64,000 bases of DNA from assembly GCF_000020145.1 (NCBI RefSeq), contig NC_010644.1:434001-498000 (forward strand). The letters are read 5' to 3'. The stretch is from Elusimicrobium minutum Pei191 (GTDB lineage Bacteria; Elusimicrobiota; Elusimicrobia; Elusimicrobiales; Elusimicrobiaceae). The translations under genes were made by a program, and so were the position numbers. A model generated the notes under the pieces. It did no database searches. It had not been told where the DNA came from and worked only from the letters and a program-made list of their open reading frames with translations. Below are positions 26,143-35,200 of this stretch, one piece after another; within the stretch, counting starts at the first letter, position 1, and each line of letters opens with the position of its first letter.

Positions 26143-27117
26143 ATGAAACATATTAATATTTTTTTACTTTTAATTTTACTTATAAGCTATGCGCACGGCG
26201 CTCGGGATTATCTTAAAACATCTGAAGGAAACGGATACCCCAAAAAACTTTTGGCTTATATAGAAAATTACAGGGCCGAAACCGAGGCCGACCCATATAT
26301 CCTTGCGAACTCCGATAGAAACGATATTACAGCGGGTGACAATTCTAAAATATTTGACTTTATAGCAAATCAGGATAATGACGCATATATAAAATATTAT
26401 GGTAAAACCATAAATTATAATGAGTTTATAAGTTCCGGTATAAAAGCGCTGCTTGTGGGAGAAACGCATAACTTTGATTTGGAAAAAGAAGTTGTTAAAA
26501 TAGTGGAAAATTTTAAAAAACACAGGCATATGCCATATTTTGCATCCGAGTTTATGGCTTCAGACGCCAATGATTTGATTGCCTTATGCCAAAGTTCGGG
26601 TGATAAAAATATATTAAACGGTAAACAGGTAAGAAAAGAAGTCAAACCTTTTATAGAAGAGTTTTCTGAATTAAAAATAATCGGGCTTGAGCCTCCTGAA
26701 ATTTTTAACGCCCCTTTTCCGTTTGTGTGCGACTATAGCCGCGCTGTCTTATATTACCGAGCGAAAGCAGATGACGATGTGCGCCTTGCCGTGCTGTCGC
26801 CCGAGGCTGTTGCCTACCGCAACAGACATTGGGTTAAAATGCTTACGCCTTATTTATCTGATAATAATATCATTGTCGTTTACGGCGGCGCGGGACATAT
26901 GTTTTATGGTGACCCTTCCGGCTCAATAGCGGACAGGCTGATGGGGCAGAATATAAACACGGCGGTTATGTTTTTGCTTTCAAAAAAGCAGTTTAAAACT
27001 AAAGGCGGGGAATATAAAAATCTTGAAAAAAAGTTTTCAAAAGGCAAAGCCGTTGTCAAAATACCCGATAGTGAGAAAAAGATTTTTCCTTTTGACTATC
27101 TTGTTATCACCGATTAA
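26143..27117 (+). CDS. Secreted ChaN/TIKI-like protein, copy 3
   Basis: This 324-aa paralogue has signal sequence IFLLLILLISYAHGA and motifs LLVGETHNFDLEKEV, EAVAYRNRHWVKMLTPYL and VVYGGAGHMFYGDPSGSIADR. It is closer to copy 2 than to copy 1 by these motifs. A 63-bp gap after copy 2 lacks a clear terminator. All three copies end in I(I/V).D after a FDY/IDY(V/L) strand, so the domain is complete in each. A short hairpin-like GCGCCCGAACATCAGGGGGC follows the stop. Confidence 0.72.
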   Translation: MKHINIFLLLILLISYAHGARDYLKTSEGNGYPKKLLAYIENYRAETEADPYILANSDRNDITAGDNSKIFDFIANQDNDAYIKYYGKTINYNEFISSGIKALLVGETHNFDLEKEVVKIVENFKKHRHMPYFASEFMASDANDLIALCQSSGDKNILNGKQVRKEVKPFIEEFSELKIIGLEPPEIFNAPFPFVCDYSRAVLYYRAKADDDVRLAVLSPEAVAYRNRHWVKMLTPYLSDNNIIVVYGGAGHMFYGDPSGSIADRLMGQNINTAVMFLLSKKQFKTKGGEYKNLEKKFSKGKAVVKIPDSEKKIFPFDYLVITD

Positions 27118-27278
27118 AAAAGCGCCCGAACATCAGGGGGCTTTTTTTATTGTAAAAGCGTCCTTTTGTGTTTATCTTGTTAACATGGTTTTGTTGGCTC
27201 CTTCCCAAAGTTAGAGATTATGTTATTTATACAAAAAATGCCTAAATAATGATTAGATTACAGTTTGTTTTTGTATGT

Positions 27279-27307
27279 TTGAGGTAATATCTGTTGTTAA
27301 TGATAAT
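27279..27307 (+). promoter_or_regulatory. Promoter of the 27.3-kb ncRNA
   Basis: TTGAGG at 27279-27284 and GATAAT at 27302-27307 are separated by exactly 17 bp, predicting a start near 27313. The stretch 27118-27278 upstream shows no gene. Confidence 0.6.
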
Positions 27308-27312
27308 TTTAT

Positions 27313-27676
27313 ATATTAGTACAAGGTGTTAATAACCTAAGTAAAAGGAGTTCACTTGCAAAAGTATAGTCGCCAGTTACGGGCATAACCTCTGCGGCTA
27401 CTGTTACTCTTAGCCTGTTGAGGAAGTAGAGTTAGGGCCAAACCACTTTAAAGGATTCTTATTTTATTGTGAACTTACAAAGGATAAAGTTAAATATAAA
27501 CAAAGAAATATAATCTGTTGCGCCAAACCGTAATGGAGTGTGTTTGCTTGATTAGTGTTATTAATGCCGCAAAACGCGGACTCAGATAAGTATCTTAATT
27601 CGTAAACTAAAAAATGCTCTTTTATAAAGCGTTTATTTAGAAAATCACAGTCCTTTTTAACGGCTGTGATTTTTTT
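27313..27676 (+). ncRNA. Unassigned structured RNA of about 360 nt
   Basis: The region between the promoter at 27279-27307 and a strong terminator (arms 27642-27650 and 27664-27672, AAATCACAG/CTGTGATTT plus T7) has no credible ORF. A closing stem AGTTCAC/GTGAACT (27349-27355 with 27469-27475) encloses TAGTCGC/GCGGCTA (27367-27373 with 27394-27400) and ACTCT/AGAGT. The size matches tmRNA or RNase P RNA, but there is no tRNA-like 3' end, no tag ORF ending in Ala-Ala, and no RNase P GAGGAAAGTCC or CR-V motif. It could be a very divergent form of a known RNA or a new family. Confidence 0.5.
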
Positions 27677-27853
27677 GCCTAAAGCAAAACTAAAAGATAA
27701 TTTCCTTCTGGTAAAACATAAAAAGCATTTTATTAAATATAGCGTGATGTTTATGGAAAAACTGCGGCTCTTATTTTTGTGCTTTGCATACGCGCGGTAT
27801 TTTAAAGCCGCTAATATATATTCTTTCCATGGTCTGTGTATTAGAGCAGATAA

Positions 27854-27897
27854 AACAAATAAAACCCCCGGGTTTTAACCCGGGGGTTTTATTTGTT
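27854..27897. terminator. Long bidirectional terminator
   Basis: A perfect 21-bp stem (arms 27854-27874 and 27877-27897, core ACCCCCGGG) has T-rich flanks on both strands. It ends the minus-strand HAD gene, overlapping its stop, and can also block plus-strand transcription. The stretch 27677-27853 contains only a doubtful ORF. Confidence 0.85.
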
Positions 27898-28750
27898 AAA
27901 ACAATTTGCCTGAGGGCAGCTTTTCATATTTTTTTATTCTAAACATTTTAAGCCTGTCCTCATCAATGCCTGTACGGCTGAAAAAAACGTGCTCAATAGC
28001 GCTTGCGGGCATAATATAATTGCCTCTTTTAACGCCTTTAGGGTCAGACTTTATATCAAGCCATACAGACCATGTGTTTAAATCCGTAAAGTCTTTTTCT
28101 TCAAGTTCCGCCGCCGCTCGGTAAAGCTTTTTAAGTTCCGGTGAAGACGGGTCCGTAATAACAACGGCGCTGTGGTAACCGTTTTCTTTAGCGGCCACAA
28201 TATCTTTATAAGTATCACCCACTATATAAACATTTTCAGGGGTGAATTTGTTTTTAAAAAACTTTTCCGCATTTTTTACGCCTTCAGCCAGCATTTTTGC
28301 CCTGTCAATGCAATTGTCGCCAAAACCGCCTGTTTTAAAATATTTACCCAGACCCGAAGGTTCAAGCTTTATGTAAGCGGCTTTTTCAAAATTACCGGTG
28401 CCTAAACCTAAACAAATATCTTTTTGTTTAGAAAGCAACGTTAAAAATTTTTCAATGCCTTTAATATTTTTTATTTTTTTAATTTTTTGGTTTTTCTTAA
28501 CCATTTGAGGTAAAACTTTTAAATACTCTTCCTTTAATTTTTTAAATTCCGCAGGTTTAATTTTTCGGCCTTTAACAAGCTCAAAAATCATACCGAAGTT
28601 TTTAGAATCGGTGTTCCCCGTAATAAGCTGCAGGGAATATTGCGGTTTTTTACCCGTGATATTTTCCAAAGCGGTATCAAGGCCTTCTTTGCCACACATA
28701 CCCGAAGTAATTAAAGTACCGTCTAAATCAAATAAAACTAACTTTTTCAT
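27896..28750 (-). CDS. HAD-superfamily phosphatase
   Basis: This 284-aa protein has HAD motif I (VLFDLDGTLITSG), motif II-like GLGTGNFEKAA, and motif IV region YIVGDTYKDIVAAKENG. Family members hydrolyse small phosphometabolites; this has the phosphoglycolate-phosphatase-like cap. A C-terminal extension of about 60 residues beyond the usual HAD fold (from LNTWSVWLDIKSDPKG) is of unknown role. The substrate is unknown. It overlaps the EamA gene upstream by one base (start shares with its stop), so it is probably coupled. Confidence 0.85.
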   Translation of the reverse strand: MKKLVLFDLDGTLITSGMCGKEGLDTALENITGKKPQYSLQLITGNTDSKNFGMIFELVKGRKIKPAEFKKLKEEYLKVLPQMVKKNQKIKKIKNIKGIEKFLTLLSKQKDICLGLGTGNFEKAAYIKLEPSGLGKYFKTGGFGDNCIDRAKMLAEGVKNAEKFFKNKFTPENVYIVGDTYKDIVAAKENGYHSAVVITDPSSPELKKLYRAAAELEEKDFTDLNTWSVWLDIKSDPKGVKRGNYIMPASAIEHVFFSRTGIDEDRLKMFRIKKYEKLPSGKLF

Positions 28751-29640
28751 TAACTTTCCTTCTCCTTCTTATTTTGCTTTTTAACAATCATTGTAATCCA
28801 GTAAGCGCCGCCGAAAGCCAGCGCCAAACCCATACCTTGGTACAGATGTATCTTCTCAAGCCCGAAAATGGCCGAAATTGTAAACGTAAGTATAGGGTAA
28901 GATAATATTATAGCAGTTGCTTTGCTCAAATCCATACCTCTTATGGCTTTATACCACAAGGGCTGCGCCGCGCCGTAATAAATTGTTCCCATAAAAAACA
29001 ACATCAAATAACTTTTTGGCGTGTTTGTAAAATATAAACCGCCTTTAACGGCGAAAAATAAGAGTATTGGCAAAATTGTAATACCAGCGTAAATTACCCT
29101 TGCGCCGGATATGAAAACGGGGCTTAAATCCGCAGGAAGTTTTTTTGCCGCTATATGGCTTACCTGAAACATCCATGGGGTTAACAACACAATAATATCG
29201 CCTGTCCAGCGGGGGGTAAAATGTTCATTAAGTAAAATTATAACAACGCCCGATATAACCAAAACGCTTCCACCCAGTTGCCCCAGTGTAGGTTTTTCCT
29301 TTAAAAAAACAAAAGCTAAAATAAGTGAATATAAAATTTCAACCTGGTTTAATATAGCCGCGTTTGAAGGAGTAGTGTACCTTAAAGCGAAAAACATTGA
29401 AGTAAAAGGCAAAGCCGTACCGAACATACCTAAAACCAAAAGATATGGCCAAACGCCTTTTTGAAAAAGTTTGCCCCAAAGTTTTTGTTTGGTAAATATT
29501 GGCGCGAAATAAAGCATTGAAAATACGCATGCCAAAAACACCATAAGAGCGGGCGCCATTAAAGCCGCCCCCTGTTTGCCCGCTATAGGCCATAAACCTG
29601 TTACAAACCAATTTGTCCAAAGCGCCGCTAAAGGCGTCAT
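28750..29640 (-). CDS. EamA-family transporter, paralogue A
   Basis: This 296-aa membrane protein has ten predicted helices in two EamA repeats, with ALRYTTPSNAAILNQVEI in the first half and LSKATAIILSYPILTF in the second. It matches the paralogue 58 bp upstream at many positions (TPxNAAILNQ, LNEHFTPRW, LSKxTAIILSYP). The export substrate is unknown. It starts MTPLAALWTNWFV; the last residues are Lys-rich and cytoplasmic. It is coupled with the HAD gene. Confidence 0.85.
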   Translation of the reverse strand: MTPLAALWTNWFVTGLWPIAGKQGAALMAPALMVFLACVFSMLYFAPIFTKQKLWGKLFQKGVWPYLLVLGMFGTALPFTSMFFALRYTTPSNAAILNQVEILYSLILAFVFLKEKPTLGQLGGSVLVISGVVIILLNEHFTPRWTGDIIVLLTPWMFQVSHIAAKKLPADLSPVFISGARVIYAGITILPILLFFAVKGGLYFTNTPKSYLMLFFMGTIYYGAAQPLWYKAIRGMDLSKATAIILSYPILTFTISAIFGLEKIHLYQGMGLALAFGGAYWITMIVKKQNKKEKES

Positions 29641-29698
29641 AAATCCTGTTCTCCGTTTTACGGCTATGCCAAAATACGGTAAAGCCGTTTAGTAAATA

Positions 29699-30610
29699 TT
29701 AAATTGTTTCTTCTATGCTTTCTAAATTTTCTTTTTTAGCGTTTTGTTTTTTTACAACATGCGTTACCCAATATGCGCCCGCGAAAGTGAGAACCAGCCC
29801 TATTATTTGATATGTTTGCGGTTTTTCAAAACCTAACAGCACCGATAAAATAAAAGATAAAGCCGGGTAAGATAAAATAATTGCCGTTACTTTACTTAAA
29901 TCAAGGTTTCTTATGGCTGTGTACCAAAGCAGCATTGCTATACCGTATTTAAAAATACCCGTGGCTCCTATAACGGCCGCTGCCTGAAAACCGGGTTTAA
30001 AATAAAGTGTGCCCGTGGGCCACATAAATAAAATTAAAATTATTGTGGCAGGCAAAGCCCAAAAACTTCTTGCCGCGGATATTAAAGTGTAATCTAAACC
30101 TTCGGGTAATTTTTTTGCCGCTATATGGCTTATTTGAAACAACCAAACGCTGCCTATAATAATTAAATCGCCTTTCCAACGGGGGGTAAAATGTTCGTTA
30201 AGCAAAATGGCCGCCACGCCTAAAATAACTAAAAAACTGCCGCCTAACTGGCCGAGCGACGGGCGTTCTTTAAGTAAAATTGATGTTAATATTAAGGAAT
30301 AAATTATTTCCGTTTGGTTAAGTATGGCTGCGTTAGCGGGCGTTGTGTAGTTAAGCGCGAACAGCATTATTGAAAACGGCAGCGCCGTGCCGAAAGTTCC
30401 CATCACCAAATAAAGCCCTAAAGTTTTTTTATCAAAGAGCTTGCCCCAAAGCTTCTTTTTAGTCATTGCGGGGGCAAAATAAATGACAGCAAGTATGCTG
30501 CCTGAGAAAACCACTAAAACCGGGTGCGCTACGGGCATTGCGTATTTGCCTATAATGGGCGAAAACGCCGTAATAACCCAGCACAGCCAAAGCGCTGCAA
30601 GAGGATTCAT
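29699..30610 (-). CDS. EamA-family transporter, paralogue B
   Basis: This 303-aa membrane protein is clearly a duplicate of the transporter at 28750-29640: same start pattern (MNPLAALWLCWVI), the TPANAAILNQTEI segment, LLNEHFTPRWKGDL and LSKVTAIILSYPALSF. The tandem pair may form a heterodimer, as EamA proteins can act as two-component pumps, or may transport different substrates. It faces the Sel1 lipoprotein divergently across 84 bp. Confidence 0.85.
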   Translation of the reverse strand: MNPLAALWLCWVITAFSPIIGKYAMPVAHPVLVVFSGSILAVIYFAPAMTKKKLWGKLFDKKTLGLYLVMGTFGTALPFSIMLFALNYTTPANAAILNQTEIIYSLILTSILLKERPSLGQLGGSFLVILGVAAILLNEHFTPRWKGDLIIIGSVWLFQISHIAAKKLPEGLDYTLISAARSFWALPATIILILFMWPTGTLYFKPGFQAAAVIGATGIFKYGIAMLLWYTAIRNLDLSKVTAIILSYPALSFILSVLLGFEKPQTYQIIGLVLTFAGAYWVTHVVKKQNAKKENLESIEETI

Positions 30611-30694
30611 ATTTTCAAGTCTCCTTAGTACATGCTTATTAAAGTCATGTCTTTATATATTGTATCATTTAAAAAAAATGAATAGAATTTAACT

Positions 30695-32089
30695 ATGAAA
30701 AAAATAATTTATATATTTTTACTTTTGCCTTTTATTTTTGCCTGTTCGGAAACAACGGATTTAGGGCGTGAGGATAATGTGCCCCCCGCTTTAGAGTCTG
30801 TTTTTAAATCCGCCAAAAAAGGCGATGCTGAGGCGCAGCTTAAAATTGCCAAAGCGTATTTTGACGGGCTGGAAGGCATGCCGTTAAATTATGAAAAAGG
30901 GTTTTATTGGGCGCAGAAATCAGCCAAAGGCGGTAATAATGACGCTTTACGCGAGGTTGGCTTTTCCTATCTGAACGCGCGCGGCGTAAAAAGGGATTTT
31001 AGAACCGCGCTTAAACATCTTACCAACGCGGCTGACTCTGGTAACGTTCAGGCAATGTTAGATATAGCGGCTTTATATTACGATTTAAAAAAGCCTAGAG
31101 AAGAGTATGAGTGGTATGAAAAAGCGGCCGCTTCAGGCGCGGAGGCGGGTATGCAAATTTTAGTTGACCGCTACTGCTACGCCGCAAGGAAAGACGGGGA
31201 AAAATGTTTAATTTGGCTTACAAAATTAGCTGACGGCGGCTCTATTGAAGCTATGAAACAGCTGGCACAAATTTATGAAAAAGGCGAAATTACCGCCAAA
31301 ACGCTTGAAAAAACAGAGTATTGGTATGAACGCGCCGCCCAAGCGGGGGACGTTGAGGCTATGAGCTTGGTAGGCCAGGCGTACGCTTTGGGCAGCATGC
31401 ACACAAAAGATGCTAAACTCGCTTTTAAATGGAATTTAGAGGCCGCCAAGCAGGGTAATGAAAAAGCAATTTTCGCTTTATGCAGTTCGTATATTTACGG
31501 GCAGTTTACCTCTAAAGACATGAAAAAAGCCGTGGAATGGTGCACAAAAGCGGCTGAAAAAAACAGCGTTAAAGCCATGTATTATTTAGGCATAATTTAT
31601 GAAAGGCCCTACGCTCCCGTAAAAAAAGATCTTCCTAAGGCCGTATCCTGGTTTACCAAAGCTGCACAAGCGGGGGACGGCTCTTCCATAGGGGAGCTGA
31701 GTCTTTATTATTTAAAAGCAAAAAATTATGATAAAGCCTTTGAGTGGGCTTCCAAAGGGGCATTGCTTGATAATGAACAGTCGGCCTATGTTTTGGGCCA
31801 TCTTTACATGCATGGACTAGGCGTAAAAAAGGATTTGGCACAGGCTTTAAAATGGAATACTAAAGTGGTTTCTTTAAATAAAGAAAATTTTTTATATATG
31901 TATAACCTGGCTGAAGTTTACACTGCGCAGCGTAAATATTCAAACGCTTTTACGTGGTATTTGCGCGCCGCGAAAGCCGGGCATGAACCTTCCATGAAAG
32001 AACTTGTTGTTATGTATGTAGCCGGCAGAGGTACGGAAAAAAACCTTGACGCTGCCCGCTATTGGCAAAAAAAGATTGAAGGAAAATAA
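30695..32089 (+). CDS. Sel1-repeat lipoprotein
   Basis: This 464-aa protein begins MKKIIYIFLLLPFIFAC with lipobox IFAC. The mature protein consists of about eleven Sel1-like repeats of 36 residues, for example ALKHLTNAADSGNVQAMLDI and AVSWFTKAAQAGDGSSIGEL. Sel1 proteins act as scaffolds in signalling or envelope complexes. It is likely anchored in the periplasm or outer membrane. The partner is unknown. Single gene with a terminator at 32112-32140. Confidence 0.85.
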   Translation: MKKIIYIFLLLPFIFACSETTDLGREDNVPPALESVFKSAKKGDAEAQLKIAKAYFDGLEGMPLNYEKGFYWAQKSAKGGNNDALREVGFSYLNARGVKRDFRTALKHLTNAADSGNVQAMLDIAALYYDLKKPREEYEWYEKAAASGAEAGMQILVDRYCYAARKDGEKCLIWLTKLADGGSIEAMKQLAQIYEKGEITAKTLEKTEYWYERAAQAGDVEAMSLVGQAYALGSMHTKDAKLAFKWNLEAAKQGNEKAIFALCSSYIYGQFTSKDMKKAVEWCTKAAEKNSVKAMYYLGIIYERPYAPVKKDLPKAVSWFTKAAQAGDGSSIGELSLYYLKAKNYDKAFEWASKGALLDNEQSAYVLGHLYMHGLGVKKDLAQALKWNTKVVSLNKENFLYMYNLAEVYTAQRKYSNAFTWYLRAAKAGHEPSMKELVVMYVAGRGTEKNLDAARYWQKKIEGK

Positions 32090-32111
32090 ACTATTCTTAA
32101 TAATATTAACA

Positions 32112-32140
32112 AAGGGGGTGTTTTGCCCCCTTATTTTTTT
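32112..32140 (+). terminator. Rho-independent terminator of the Sel1 gene
   Basis: Stem AAGGGGG/CCCCCTT (32112-32118 with 32126-32132) has a 7-nt loop and is followed by seven T. The loop and right arm GTTTTGCCC recur in another hairpin at about 32205-32223. Confidence 0.85.
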
Positions 32141-32223
32141 GTTATAATAGTTTACCAGTCAACTAACTGGAATATGCGTTTTATTATGATAAAATATATA
32201 AAAGGGGGGCAAAGTGTTTTGCC
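32141..32223 (+). promoter_or_regulatory. Leader with palindrome and hairpin before the activase gene
   Basis: CCAGT/ACTGG (32155-32159 with 32166-32170) is a small palindrome just after TATAAT (32143-32148). Near the start codon, GGGCAAA and TTTTGCCC (about 32205-32223) form a hairpin 10 bp before the ATG at 32234, where it may limit ribosome access. These are weak, inferred elements. Confidence 0.35.
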
Positions 32224-32233
32224 CTGAAAGATT

Positions 32234-35200
32234 ATGGCAGATATTTTAAAAGTCGGTTTAGACATAGGGTCAACCACCGCGAAAATTGTTGTTATTAGCA
32301 CGGATAATGAAATTTTGTATTCCGATTACAAAAGGCATCACCTTGAGCTGGGCAAAACAATTCTTGCGTTGGTAAGGGATGTGATGTTAAAATATCCCGA
32401 GCAGAAGGTAAAAATAGCTATAACGGGCTCGGGCGCTATAAAACTTTCCCAAGAAGCGGGCATACAATTTGTTCAAGAGGTTGTGGCCTGCACACTTGCC
32501 ATAAAAACTTATATTCCTCAAACCGAAGTCGCCATAGAAATCGGCGGCGAAGACGCTAAAATTACTTTTTTTGACTCATCAGTCGAGCAGCGCATGAATG
32601 AAACCTGCGCGGGCGGCACGGGCGCTTTTATAGACCAAATGGCCGCTGTGCTGCGTGTTGAACCCATGGGCTTAAACGAGCTTGCCAAAAACTACAAAAC
32701 AATTTACCCTATTGCCGCCCGCTGCGGCGTGTTTGCAAAAACGGACGTTATGCCGCTTTTAAACGACGGCGCTCCCAGGGAAGATATAGCGGCCAGCATT
32801 TTACAAAGCGTGGTTAACCAAACAATAGGCGGCCTTGCCTGCGGCAGAACCATCCGCGGCAACGTTGCTTTTTTGGGCGGGCCTTTATACTTTTTTTCGG
32901 AACTGCGCAAACGTTTTATTGAAACCTTAAAACTGCCTGATGAAAATATTGTTTTTCCCAAAAACCCGCATTTTTTTGTGGCTATGGGTGCGGCTTTAAG
33001 CGCAGCGGAAACGGAAATAGATCTAAAAGAGCTTTACGGAAGGATAGAAAAATACACAAAACAGCATTCGGCGGAGGAAACGTCTTTCCTTCCTCCTTTG
33101 TTTAACTCAGATGAAGAAATAGCACAGTTTAAAAAACGCCATTCCGAAGCTGTGCCCAAATACGCTGAAATGAAAGACGCCCAAGGTCCTTTATTTTTAG
33201 GCCTTGACGCGGGCTCCACCACAACAAAAGCCGTTGTTATAGATGAAAACAGCAATATCCTTTACACCCACTACGGCTCCAATGAAGGCAGCCCTTTAGA
33301 TTCGGCGGTAAAAGTTATTAAAGATATATATGATAAACTGCCCAAAAACGCTTTTATACAAAATGGTTGCGTTACCGGTTACGGCGAGGCGCTTTTAAAA
33401 GCGGCTTTGGGTTTTGACGGAGGTGAAGTTGAAACCATTGCCCACTATAAGGCTGCGCGTTATTTTGTGCCGCAAGTGTCTTTTATTTTAGACATAGGCG
33501 GGCAGGATATGAAGTGTATTTACGTTGATAACGGAGTAATCGATAAAATAGTTTTAAATGAGGCATGTTCCAGCGGGTGCGGCTCTTTTATAGAAAATTT
33601 TGCCCTTTCTTTAGGCACTACCGTGCAGGAATTTGCCGAGGCGGCTTTAACTTCAAAAAAACCGGTGGACCTTGGGTCAAGATGCACGGTTTTTATGAAC
33701 TCAAAGGTTAAGCAGGCTCTTAAAGAAGGCAGCGGTTCATCGGACATTTCGGCGGGCCTTTCATACTCGGTAATACGAAACGCTTTATATAAAGTAATAA
33801 AAGTAAAATCACCGGAAGACTTAGGTCAAAACATTGTTGTTCAGGGTGGTACGTTTTTTAATAATGCAGTTTTAAGAGCCACGGAACTTTTGGTAAGCGG
33901 CAAAGTAACACGCCCCACGATATCGGGCGTTATGGGGGCTTTCGGCGCGGCTTTAATAGCTTTGGAAGAAAGAGTCCTGCGCAAAAGCACTTTGCTTAGC
34001 AAAGAAGAATTGAATAATTTTACCTGTACAAATAAAAACGCGCGCTGTAAAGGCTGTTCAAACAACTGTCTTTTAACAATAAGTAAATTCGGCAGCGGCA
34101 AAACATTTATTTCCGGCAACAGGTGTGAAAAAGGTTTGGGTTTGGAAAGCGCGGGCAAAGAATCCGCCGTTAATATGTATGAATATAAATACAAACGTCT
34201 TTTTGACCACTATAAACCGTTAGACTCCGCAAACGCCTCCCGGGGGGAAATAGGCATGCCGCGCGTTCTTAATATGTATGAGAATTACCCGTTTTGGTTT
34301 ACTTTGTTTACCGAACTCGGTTTTAGAGTTGTGTTGTCTGACAAATCAAGCGTAAAACTTTTTAATTCGGGTTTGGATACAATACCTTCCCAAACAATTT
34401 GTTATCCCGCTAAAATGGTGCACGGGCATATTATTAATTTAACGGAAAAGGGCGTAAAAACTATTTTTTATCCCTGCCTTCCTTTTGAGCAAAAAGAATT
34501 TTCCGATGCCAACAACCATTATAACTGCCCGGTGGTGGGCAGTTACCCCGAAGTCGTGCGCCTTAATATGGACGTGCTTGAAAAAGAGAAAATAAAATTC
34601 CTCCAGCCATTTTTACCTATAGACAGTTTTACCCGTTTAGAAAAGCGTTTGCTTACCGAACTTAAGGATTTTAATATAGAAAAAAAGGAACTGCGCCGCG
34701 CTTTAAAACGCGCCAGGGGCGCTCAAAACCTGTTTAAAAAAGATATACGCAAACAGGGCGCTAAAATTATTGAAGATATTAAAAAGGGCGGAAGCGCGGG
34801 CATAATTTTAGCGGGCAGGCCGTATCATTTGGACCCCGCAATAAACCACGGTATACCGGAATTTATAGCCGCTTGCGGAGTTGCCGTTCTTACGGAAGAC
34901 AGCGTTGCCCATTTAGGAGGCAGGCTGCCGTTTGTTTTAAATGTTATTGACCAGTGGACCTATCATTCCCGTCTGTACCGCGCGGCGCATTTGGCTACCA
35001 GTATAAAAGGGTTAGAAGTAGTTCAGCTTAATTCCTTCGGCTGCGGTTTGGACGCTATTACAACTGAGCAAGTTGAGGATATTTTGCGTGCAGCTGGCAA
35101 AGTTTACACTGTTTTAAAAATTGACGAAGGCTCCAATTTAGGAACTATAAAAATAAGGGTTCGCTCTCTTTTAGCGTCTGTCAAAGAACGCCCGGGGGTT

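Noticed and set aside
27313-27676. tmRNA or RNase P RNA
   Set aside because: GCAAAAGTATAGTCGCC resembles the tmRNA resume region, but the frame after it would give a tag without Ala-Ala end, and there is no tRNA-like 3' part. RNase P core motifs are also absent. Left as unassigned RNA; an Infernal hit would overturn this.
27666-27878. 70-aa plus-strand ORF
   Set aside because: It starts inside the terminator of the 360-nt RNA and ends in the next terminator stem; no ribosome site and no recognisable protein features.
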